NCBI GenBank assembly: GCA_049288015.1
Contig: JBAQGX010000003.1
Span: 62,001 to 126,000, forward strand
Direction of reading: 5' to 3'
Source of the DNA: JAKLIN01 sp049288015
Lineage (GTDB): Archaea; Nanobdellota; Nanobdellia; Pacearchaeales; GW2011-AR1
Length of the DNA stretch: 64,000 nt
Made by a program: the position numbers and the translations under genes. The notes under the pieces were generated by a model. That model made no database searches, had not been told where the DNA came from, and worked only from the letters and a program-made list of their open reading frames with translations. Shown piece after piece: positions 41,507 to 47,937 of this stretch (its first letter is position 1; each line of letters opens with the position of its first letter).

Positions 41507-41579
41507 GGGGCTGTGGGGTAGCCTGGTAGCCTTTCAGGTTTGGGACCTGACGACCCCGGTTCAAATCCGGGCAGCCCCA
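41507..41579 (+). tRNA. tRNA-Pro (anticodon TGG)
   Basis: Acceptor GGGGCTG/CAGCCCC, D-arm GGGT...GCCT, anticodon arm TCAGG-TTTGGGA-CCTGA (anticodon TGG), variable CGAC, T-arm CCCGG-TTCAAAT-CCGGG, discriminator A. No intron, no encoded CCA. It sits between uL11 and eL43. Confidence 0.96.
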
Positions 41580-41621
41580 TTTTATAAGAAGTTTTAAAAA
41601 CCAAATTTATGCTATAATAAA

Positions 41622-41843
41622 ATGAGTACAAAGACAAAAAAAGTAAAGGCTGCAGGGAGATTTGGCGCAAGATATGGAAAGAGAGTTAGATCTAAACTTG
41701 CAAGTGTAGAATCAAAGCAAAGAGTAAAACAAAAATGTCCTTATTGCAATAAACTTGGAGTTAAAAGAGTTTCCAAGGGAATTTGGAAATGTCCAAAATG
41801 TGAGAAGAAATTTGCGTCAGATGTTTTTTACCTTTCAAGTTAA
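41622..41843 (+). CDS. rpl37ae: Ribosomal protein eL43 (L37Ae)
   Basis: A 73-residue zinc-ribbon ribosomal protein: VKAAGRFGARYGKRVRSKLA then KCPYCNKLGVKRVSKGIWKC with PKCEKKFA, giving two CxxC pairs. TATA-like GTTTTAAAAACC at 41591-41602 lies 26 nt before ATG. Confidence 0.95.
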   Translation: MSTKTKKVKAAGRFGARYGKRVRSKLASVESKQRVKQKCPYCNKLGVKRVSKGIWKCPKCEKKFASDVFYLSS

Positions 41844-41873
41844 GCTTATAAATTCAAAATAATCAATTATAAT

Positions 41874-42011
41874 ATGTCAACATACAAATGTTTCAAATGT
41901 GGAAAAGTTGTAAAGAATACAGAATTAGATAAGAGATTTGTTTGCTCGAAATGTGGAAGCAAGATTTTTTACAAGCCTAGAACAGTTATAAAAAAAATAA
42001 AGGCAATATAA
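41874..42011 (+). CDS. rpoP: RNA polymerase subunit Rpo12 (RpoP)
   Basis: A 45-residue zinc-binding polymerase subunit, homolog of eukaryotic Rpb12: STYKCFKCGKVVKNTEL, then RFVCSKCGSKIFYKPRTVIK, with the two CxxC pairs, ending KKIKAI. TATA GCTTATAAAT at 41844-41853 is centred 25 nt before the start. Order eL43-rpoP-pfdB is conserved in archaea. Confidence 0.94.
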   Translation: MSTYKCFKCGKVVKNTELDKRFVCSKCGSKIFYKPRTVIKKIKAI

Positions 42012-42017
42012 TTCTAA

Positions 42018-42335
42018 ATGGAAAATAAAAATGAAGAAATTCAAGAGATGCAGATATTAGATCAGAATTTGCAAAATATTCTTTTACAAAGACAGGCTTT
42101 TGAGATGGAATTATCTGAGACGAGAGAAGCTTCAAAAGAGATAGACAAATCAAATGAAGTTTTCAAATTGATTGGGGAGTTGATGATAAAAAAAGATAAA
42201 GAGAAAGTAAAAGAGGAACTTTTAACCAAGGAAAAGATATTATCAATGAGAATAAAGTCAATTGAAAAACAAGAAGAGTCTCTAAGCAAAAGATTAGATG
42301 AATTAAGGGATAAATTTTCAAATCTTGCAAAATAG
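42018..42335 (+). CDS. pfdB: Prefoldin beta subunit
   Basis: A 105-residue coiled-coil chaperone subunit with helices at about 5-45 and 62-102 around a short hairpin (VFKLIGELMIKKDKEKVKEE). The second helix RIKSIEKQEESLSKRLDELR is the family signature. Six bases after rpoP, without its own promoter. It partners the alpha subunit at 14837. Confidence 0.92.
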   Translation: MENKNEEIQEMQILDQNLQNILLQRQAFEMELSETREASKEIDKSNEVFKLIGELMIKKDKEKVKEELLTKEKILSMRIKSIEKQEESLSKRLDELRDKFSNLAK

Positions 42336-42344
42336 TTGCGAAAT

Positions 42345-42354
42345 CTTTATAAAC
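42345..42354 (+). promoter_or_regulatory. TATA box of sepF
   Basis: CTTTATAAAC centred 25 nt before ATG 42375, which rules out the in-frame upstream ATG 42336. Confidence 0.6.
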
Positions 42355-42374
42355 ATCAGCCTTTTCAAAATACT

Positions 42375-42788
42375 ATGGTGTTCGATAAATTGAGGAAAAA
42401 TCTTTCAAGAGGATCTGCAGGTTCTGATGAGGATTATCTTGAGATAGATTTGAACCAAGGAACGAAAGGAGATCATAAAGTAATGGTCAAGCTCTTTGTA
42501 TTGAAACATTATGATGATGTCAATAAAATTCTTGCATCTTTGAGAGACGGTTATACTATTGCAATCATTGAAACTAAGATTTTAAGACAAAAAGATCCTA
42601 TCGAATTGAAGAGGGCTATTTCGAAGATAAAGAAAACGACAGACGCCCTTGAGGGAAGTATTGTTGGATTCAGAGAGAATATAGTAATTGCCACACCTTC
42701 TTTTGCCAGAGTAGACCGTGAAGCAGAAGTTGTTGTTGATGATAAGAAAATGTCCAACAAGTTTGATCAAGATCTTTCTTCCATGTAA
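42375..42788 (+). CDS. sepF: SepF-like cell division protein (FtsZ membrane anchor)
   Basis: Archaeal SepF tethers FtsZ to the membrane. The protein starts MVFDKLRKNLSRGSAGSDED; the N-terminal segment can act as a membrane-targeting amphipathic helix. The SepF core has VKLFVLKHYDDVNKILASLR, DGYTIAIIETKILRQKDPIE and LEGSIVGFRENIVIATPSFA, the expected beta-alpha-beta arrangement. Length 137, normal. The start is set by the TATA element at 42345-42354. FtsZ is encoded at 38442. Confidence 0.88.
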   Translation: MVFDKLRKNLSRGSAGSDEDYLEIDLNQGTKGDHKVMVKLFVLKHYDDVNKILASLRDGYTIAIIETKILRQKDPIELKRAISKIKKTTDALEGSIVGFRENIVIATPSFARVDREAEVVVDDKKMSNKFDQDLSSM

Positions 42789-42890
42789 ATTTTCTAAATA
42801 GTTTACTTAGAGAGCTGTAATTTGCGCATTGTTATATACTACTGAACTATAGAAATCTTTTTAAGACAAGTAACTCCTCTATAATTACGA

Positions 42891-44633
42891 ATGAAATACA
42901 AATATTTTAGTATTTTGGCATTAAGTTTAGTCTCGTTTATACTACTAGTCTCTTCAGCAAGCGCTTTAACAGTATCTACAAATTCACTTTCAGCATTTAC
43001 AAATCCTGGAGTTTCACAGAACTTATCCGTGTATAATTCACAGCAAGATGTAAATTTTAATACAAATTTTAGTATTGCAAGCCATTTGACTGATTCAAAC
43101 GGCAATAATTATGACTTTTTAATAAATCCTACAGGCTCTGTTAATAATGTTTCTTCATCCGGACAAGCAAGTTATAATATAAGTTTAAATCCAAGTATTA
43201 GTAGTGGCAGTTTCGTATATGGTAATACATATTCTGAAACCGCACAATTTAATGCAATCAACTCTTCGAATTCTTCTATACAGAGCAGCATACCCGTAAA
43301 TTTAACTTATGTAAAATCTTTTTGCCAGAGTGGGGATTTGAATGATTCAAATATTCAAATGAATGTTTATGTAACAAATACCGGAAGCGGAACGTCTTCT
43401 AGTTCTACAAATTGGAATCCTCTTGATACAATTCAGGTTCAGGTTCAACTTTATAATTATAATTCTAACTTCAATTTGAACAATGTAGTATTCAACATCG
43501 GTTTATTTCAACAAGGTACAAATAATAACATAATAAATGAAATGAATTGGCAAAGTGGAGGTAGTAATTCTGTACAAATTGGGGGAATAAGTAGCAATTC
43601 AAATGGTCAGTATACATTTACATTTAAGGTTGATCCATCAATATTGTCTAATAATAACGGGCAGACTAGTTATATTTTAATGGTAGAAGCATACGGAAAC
43701 CAATTTTGCGTAGATCACTCTACTAGTTTAAGCAGTTATGGGGGATCAATATATTATACAAATATTGGCATACAATCCCCAGACTATAACCAAGCTGTTG
43801 TTGTTGATATAGGTTCATTACCTCTATCGACGCAAGTATCATGTGGACAACAAGTTACTCTTACACCAAATATCTATAACTTGGGCTATAACGAAAATTC
43901 TTATTCCAAAGGTCAGGTTTTTGTAACAATGTCAATCCCTCAGTTAGGGATTAATGAGAATCAAACATTATACGGAGACTTAAATTCGGGAAGCAGTGTA
44001 CAAGCACCTTTTACATTTGATGTCCCCATAAATGCAGGCCAAACTACATACAATGTATATTTCAGGACATATTACGGATATAATAGTCAGTATAGTGAAC
44101 CCTACTTCGGAGATTATCAATATGTTTCTCAGAATACATTTAATACGTTACTAAGTGTTCAAGGAAATTGTGTTTACGCAACTGCAGCTACAACGCAAAT
44201 TACTGCACAACTTGAGTCTGGAGGTAAGGCGGGTAGTCCATTAGTTATAAAATCAACAATAACTAACACAGGAAACACAACGGTAAGTTATAATTTTGGA
44301 TTGGAAGAGTATTCATCTTGGGCCTCAGTCTCGGACATCTCTCCTCTTAATATAACTCTTACCCCGGGTCAATCACAGGATATTACCGCAAATCTTAGTG
44401 TGAATAGTGATGCGAGTGGTGACAAATCATTCTATCTTGATGCTTACTCAAATGGATATCTAATAACAAAACAGCCTCTTTCAATCTCAATAACTCCTCA
44501 ATTCAGTTTAGCATCAATAACGGGTGGTGCTATCTCAGGAGATAATTGGTATTTATGGGGAATAGGGCTGCTTAATGTTATTCTTATACTATCAATAATT
44601 ATTATTCTGGTAAAAGTAGGAAAAAAGAAATAG
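42891..44633 (+). CDS. Large secreted protein with C-terminal membrane anchor, possible archaeosortase target
   Basis: A 580-residue exported protein. Signal peptide about 1-26 (YFSILALSLVSFILLVSSAS then ALT). The exterior part is beta-rich, Asn/Ser/Thr-rich and full of NxS/T sequons; residues about 470-540 look like a CARDB or Ig-like repeat (SPLVIKSTITNTGNTTVSYN). The C-terminus is tripartite: SITGGAISGDNW, a hydrophobic helix YLWGIGLLNVILILSIIIIL and a basic VKVGKKK end, the general plan of archaeosortase substrates. An archaeosortase-like gene lies 0.7 kb further on. Confidence 0.65.
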   Translation: MKYKYFSILALSLVSFILLVSSASALTVSTNSLSAFTNPGVSQNLSVYNSQQDVNFNTNFSIASHLTDSNGNNYDFLINPTGSVNNVSSSGQASYNISLNPSISSGSFVYGNTYSETAQFNAINSSNSSIQSSIPVNLTYVKSFCQSGDLNDSNIQMNVYVTNTGSGTSSSSTNWNPLDTIQVQVQLYNYNSNFNLNNVVFNIGLFQQGTNNNIINEMNWQSGGSNSVQIGGISSNSNGQYTFTFKVDPSILSNNNGQTSYILMVEAYGNQFCVDHSTSLSSYGGSIYYTNIGIQSPDYNQAVVVDIGSLPLSTQVSCGQQVTLTPNIYNLGYNENSYSKGQVFVTMSIPQLGINENQTLYGDLNSGSSVQAPFTFDVPINAGQTTYNVYFRTYYGYNSQYSEPYFGDYQYVSQNTFNTLLSVQGNCVYATAATTQITAQLESGGKAGSPLVIKSTITNTGNTTVSYNFGLEEYSSWASVSDISPLNITLTPGQSQDITANLSVNSDASGDKSFYLDAYSNGYLITKQPLSISITPQFSLASITGGAISGDNWYLWGIGLLNVILILSIIIILVKVGKKK

Positions 44634-44635
44634 TT

Positions 44636-45256
44636 TTATTTTGATATTTTATCATAAATCTTTTTAGAAAATTTGTATTTATCTTCTAACTTCAGAAACA
44701 TAAATCCTATAGAATAACCAATCAAAGCTCCAATTAAAATATCGCTAAAATAATGTAGTCCCAAATATAATCTAGATAAAGCAACTAATCCAGCAAAAAT
44801 TATCCAAATATATTTGAATTTAGGATAAAACTTTGACACAAAGGGGATAGTACAGAATATAAAAGCAGAATCAAAAGAAGGAAAAGAAAAATCCCATGTA
44901 TGATAAATTATATTGTTTGTAATTCCTGGCAACAATGAAACCATGTTTGTGACAAAAGGTCTCTGCCTTTGGACTATAACTTTTAGCACAACACTTACCA
45001 CAGCAGTAACTCCGATACTAAACCATAAAGGTAATATTGCTTTCCTCTTTTTTATACTCCAAATTAGTAATAAAGTCAAAAATATGACAATAAATATTTC
45101 ACTATTTAGAAAATTTATTACTAGAAATAATTGATTTAGATAGTAACTCCTAAGAGATGAGATAAATTTGATAATTGTATTATCAAAGAAAAGACTTAAT
45201 ACTATTGCGACAGCAATTATCAATAAAACAACAACAAGCCTTTTTTTGTTATACAC
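44636..45256 (-). CDS. PAP2-family membrane phosphatase
   Basis: Lipid or pyrophosphate phosphatase, 206 residues with about six helices. The three PAP2 motifs are KVIVQRQRP (92-100), FPSFDSAF (125-132) and SRLYLGLHYFSD (161-172). In motif 2 the usual PSxH reads PSFD, so the second catalytic His is an Asp at 129; motif 3 keeps R162, H168 and D172. Might recycle polyprenyl pyrophosphate after glycan transfer, given the surface context, but catalysis should be regarded as uncertain. Convergent with the neighbouring secreted protein gene. Confidence 0.85.
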   Translation of the reverse strand: MYNKKRLVVVLLIIAVAIVLSLFFDNTIIKFISSLRSYYLNQLFLVINFLNSEIFIVIFLTLLLIWSIKKRKAILPLWFSIGVTAVVSVVLKVIVQRQRPFVTNMVSLLPGITNNIIYHTWDFSFPSFDSAFIFCTIPFVSKFYPKFKYIWIIFAGLVALSRLYLGLHYFSDILIGALIGYSIGFMFLKLEDKYKFSKKIYDKISK

Positions 45257-45274
45257 TTCTTCAGTAGAAAAAAA

Positions 45275-45286
45275 CTATTTAAATAG
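45275..45286 (+). promoter_or_regulatory. Palindromic TATA box before the archaeosortase-like gene
   Basis: CTATTTAAATAG, a 12-bp palindrome centred 26 nt before ATG 45307, consistent with a leaderless two-gene transcript. Confidence 0.55.
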
Positions 45287-45306
45287 ATTTCTCTAGACTA
45301 AAACAA

Positions 45307-45843
45307 ATGAAAAAGAGAAAATTAAAATTTAATTTATATGATTTTATTATTAGATATTCTTTCTTGGTATTAGTTGCAATTCCAAATCTTTGGATTTTTT
45401 ATACAATATTTACTCCTCTAACTATTTATCCCGTCTACTTAATAACAAAGATTTTTTTTAATGTATCTTTATCAAGTAATGTAATCCTGATTAACGGGCA
45501 CATTCCAATAGATATGATAAATGCATGTATTGCAGGTTCTGCTTATTACCTTCTGCTAGTTCTTAATATATCAATACCAAAAATTGAGACAAAGGAAAGA
45601 GTAAAAATGATTTTATTTTCATTTCTTCTTTTTCTAATTGTTAATATTATAAGAATAGTTATACTTATCCTAATCTATATGTCATCAAATTCTTCATTTA
45701 ATCTTATCCATCAATTATTTTGGTATGGATTAAGTACACTATTTGTATTATTGATCTGGTTTTTAGAAATTAAAATTTTTAAAGTTAAAGACATCCCAGT
45801 ATATTCGGATATAAAATCTTTAATAAAATTTATTAAAAAATGA
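45307..45843 (+). CDS. Exosortase/archaeosortase-family transpeptidase-like protein
   Basis: Multi-pass membrane cysteine protease-like enzyme thought to cut and re-attach C-terminal sorting signals. The 178-residue protein has about five helices and the family triad in order: Cys74 in NACIAGSAYYL, Arg116 in VNIIRIVIL and His135 in FNLIHQLFWY. Compact single-domain members of this kind have been reported from Pacearchaeota. It overlaps the DedA gene by 4 nt. The nearby protein at 42891-44633, with a C-terminal helix and basic tail, is a candidate substrate. Family assignment rests on the triad and topology, not on a search. Confidence 0.72.
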   Translation: MKKRKLKFNLYDFIIRYSFLVLVAIPNLWIFYTIFTPLTIYPVYLITKIFFNVSLSSNVILINGHIPIDMINACIAGSAYYLLLVLNISIPKIETKERVKMILFSFLLFLIVNIIRIVILILIYMSSNSSFNLIHQLFWYGLSTLFVLLIWFLEIKIFKVKDIPVYSDIKSLIKFIKK

Positions 45844-46475
45844 TCGCTATTATTTCAAATATTGTATCTTTTATCTTAGGGATAATTGAGAATTGGGGGT
45901 ATGTAGGAATTTTTGTAGGGATGACTATAGAGAGTTCTTTTTTCCCTCTGCCAAGTGAACTAATGTTAATCCCTGCAGGGGCTTTGATTTCTCAAGGTAA
46001 AATGGAGTTTATTTTAGTTTTCATCTTTGCAATATTTGGCAGTCTTTTTGGAGCTTTAATAAATTACTTTTTATCTCTATCTCTTGGGAGAAAGGCAATT
46101 GAACATTTTGTTTCTAAATATGGAAAAGTATTTTTTATAAGCAGAGAAGAACTAGATGGAATAGATCACTATTTTTACAAACACGGAGATATTACCACAT
46201 TTGTAGGTAGACTTTTGCCAGGGGTAAGACATCTTATCTCAATCCCAGCAGGATTTTCAAAGATGAATTTGTATAAATTTAGCTTGTTTACTTTAATTGG
46301 TGCTGGCTTTTGGAGTTTGATCTTGATCTATGCGGGATGGCTTGCAGATAGAAATGTATCTTGGATTGCACAACACCTTACATTATTGACAGCAGTTATC
46401 ATATTAATATGTGCTTTAATAATTTCAAGTTATATCATATTTATGAAGAGAAGAAAAAATAGAAAAATTAAATGA
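45840..46475 (+). CDS. DedA-family membrane protein (SNARE-associated domain)
   Basis: A 211-residue protein with about five helices; DedA proteins act as flippases of polyprenyl phosphate and phospholipid. Signatures are FVGMTIESSFFPLPSELMLI (about 24-43), YFLSLSLGRKAIEHF, and FVGRLLPGVRHLISIPAGFS (about 121-140) with the conserved Arg and Pro-Gly residues. Translationally coupled to the archaeosortase-like gene, which suggests joint work at the membrane, perhaps carrier recycling. Confidence 0.9.
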   Translation: MIAIISNIVSFILGIIENWGYVGIFVGMTIESSFFPLPSELMLIPAGALISQGKMEFILVFIFAIFGSLFGALINYFLSLSLGRKAIEHFVSKYGKVFFISREELDGIDHYFYKHGDITTFVGRLLPGVRHLISIPAGFSKMNLYKFSLFTLIGAGFWSLILIYAGWLADRNVSWIAQHLTLLTAVIILICALIISSYIIFMKRRKNRKIK

Positions 46476-47210
46476 TTAAGAAACATTAAAAGCCTGATTC
46501 AGAGTTGAGAAAGTTTCAGTCATATATCTTTCGGTTGCTGCCAGAATTTGACAATTGTTTACATTAATATTATAACATCCAGGAGCTATTTCTTGAATAT
46601 TTGTCTCATTTGAAGGCACTATATTTAAGTATACATACCTTATCTGAGGATCACAAGTCATATTAGAACTCTTCGTTACATTTATCCCCAAAGCATTTTG
46701 ATATAAATTAACAAGGTTTGCAACTCCAAGTATACCATCACCATTACAATTAAGCTCACTTAAATTACTGCTTGAATTTATTACTAAATTTTGTCTTACA
46801 TACAGACTTCCATTGAAAGGGACTTCTTTATCCAACATTCTTGGATCATAATTAAGATAGATATTATATTCTGCATTAGATCCGTTAGACAAAGTCATAG
46901 GTATCTTTGTATCATAAAGAGTTTGCCCCTGCTCAATTGTAGTATCCACAATATATCTCACCCCATCAACAGTAAAACTTTTTGAAGTATTTGATAGCAA
47001 AAGAATGAAGATGAATACTCCAACGAGTAATCCTATTATTACCAAAGTTATTAGAAGTATCTTACTTTCAGAAGCAATCTGTTTTTGACTAGGATGTTCC
47101 TTTTTATCTTCAACTTCTTCTGCTTTTTCGATATTATCTTCTATACTTTCTTCAATAGCTTCAATTTCTTTTTCTTTCTTATTACTCTTTGTTTTCTTGT
47201 TGGTTTTCAT
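46476..47210 (-). CDS. Type II membrane-anchored exterior protein, unknown function
   Basis: A 244-residue protein with a highly charged cytosolic tail (about 1-47, Glu/Lys-rich), one membrane helix (ILLITLVIIGLLVGVFIFIL, about 52-71) and an exterior domain of about 170 residues bearing four cysteines (ELNCNG, MTCDP, GCYNINVNNCQ) and many Asn sequons. Not recognised. It is coupled to the upstream gene by a 4-nt overlap, and both products share the same topology. Confidence 0.6.
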   Translation of the reverse strand: MKTNKKTKSNKKEKEIEAIEESIEDNIEKAEEVEDKKEHPSQKQIASESKILLITLVIIGLLVGVFIFILLLSNTSKSFTVDGVRYIVDTTIEQGQTLYDTKIPMTLSNGSNAEYNIYLNYDPRMLDKEVPFNGSLYVRQNLVINSSSNLSELNCNGDGILGVANLVNLYQNALGINVTKSSNMTCDPQIRYVYLNIVPSNETNIQEIAPGCYNINVNNCQILAATERYMTETFSTLNQAFNVS

Positions 47211-47806
47211 TGTCTAATTCCAAATATTTTAAATAAAACATTGTCAACAGTCTTTATTAAATCTTGTCCTTGTCCGTAAATATAAATACAGTTTTGTACT
47301 TGCATCACGCTCTGCTGTCCGCTGTTAATTATTATAAAATTGTTACTACAGTTTATATTCTGAGCAATTGTTTGGTTACACTGCATCCCGGCAGGGCAGG
47401 CATCTATTATTGAAGTGTTAAAAGAATATAGGTTTGATCTGACCTCAGACTCTGCATTCGAATCGTCAGAATAAATATACAAAATTTTATTCGAAAAATC
47501 ACCTAAGGTTTTTGTTATATTTGTTAAGTCCTGAGAGGAGATCTGTGAAGGATTGTAAGTAAAAACTAAGGTATTACCATTGTAATTTGAATACCAAAAA
47601 CCGTTTTGGTTTAAAAAATTGATTCCGTTATAACTTATAGATTGTGTCGAATTAATGTTTGATACATTATTATTTCCGGTAAGGTAATTCTGAAATGCAT
47701 AGCCTAGGACACTTATTAGCATGACTCCTATTAGAATTATGCTTATTAAAAACTGATTTCTCTTCTTTTTTTTATCTTTTTCATACTTTGAAATAATCTT
47801 TCGCAT
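47207..47806 (-). CDS. Type II membrane-anchored exterior protein, partner of the gene downstream
   Basis: A 199-residue protein: basic tail (SKYEKDKKKKRNQ), one helix (FLISIILIGVMLISVLGYAF) and an exterior domain with YNGINFLNQNGFWYSNYNGN and cysteines in DACPAGMQCNQTIAQNINCS. Asn/Ser/Thr content is high, as for a glycosylated surface domain. Function unknown; topology matches its coupled neighbour, so the two may form a complex. Confidence 0.6.
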   Translation of the reverse strand: MRKIISKYEKDKKKKRNQFLISIILIGVMLISVLGYAFQNYLTGNNNVSNINSTQSISYNGINFLNQNGFWYSNYNGNTLVFTYNPSQISSQDLTNITKTLGDFSNKILYIYSDDSNAESEVRSNLYSFNTSIIDACPAGMQCNQTIAQNINCSNNFIIINSGQQSVMQVQNCIYIYGQGQDLIKTVDNVLFKIFGIRQ

Positions 47807-47884
47807 AACACTATCTAATATTTTTTATTTATAATATTATTGGTTTAGGCATATTCTTGCACGCTAATTATCGACGGCACTAGC

Positions 47885-47925
47885 CAACCCTCAAAAAAAA
47901 AAGAAAAAGAAAAAAATAAAATTAA
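47885..47925 (-). terminator. T-rich terminator of the S-layer gene
   Basis: On the minus strand, just past the S-layer stop, runs of T interrupted by single C bases cover about 40 nt (the plus strand shows ten A, then GAAAAAGAAAAAAA-type sequence). Such strings are efficient archaeal terminators, fitting a very strongly expressed gene. Confidence 0.55.
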
Positions 47926-47937
47926 AATTTTTCAGTC

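Noticed and set aside
47885..47925. A-rich low-complexity run as a repeat element
   Set aside because: It lies directly after the S-layer stop and reads as T runs on the coding strand, which fits a terminator.
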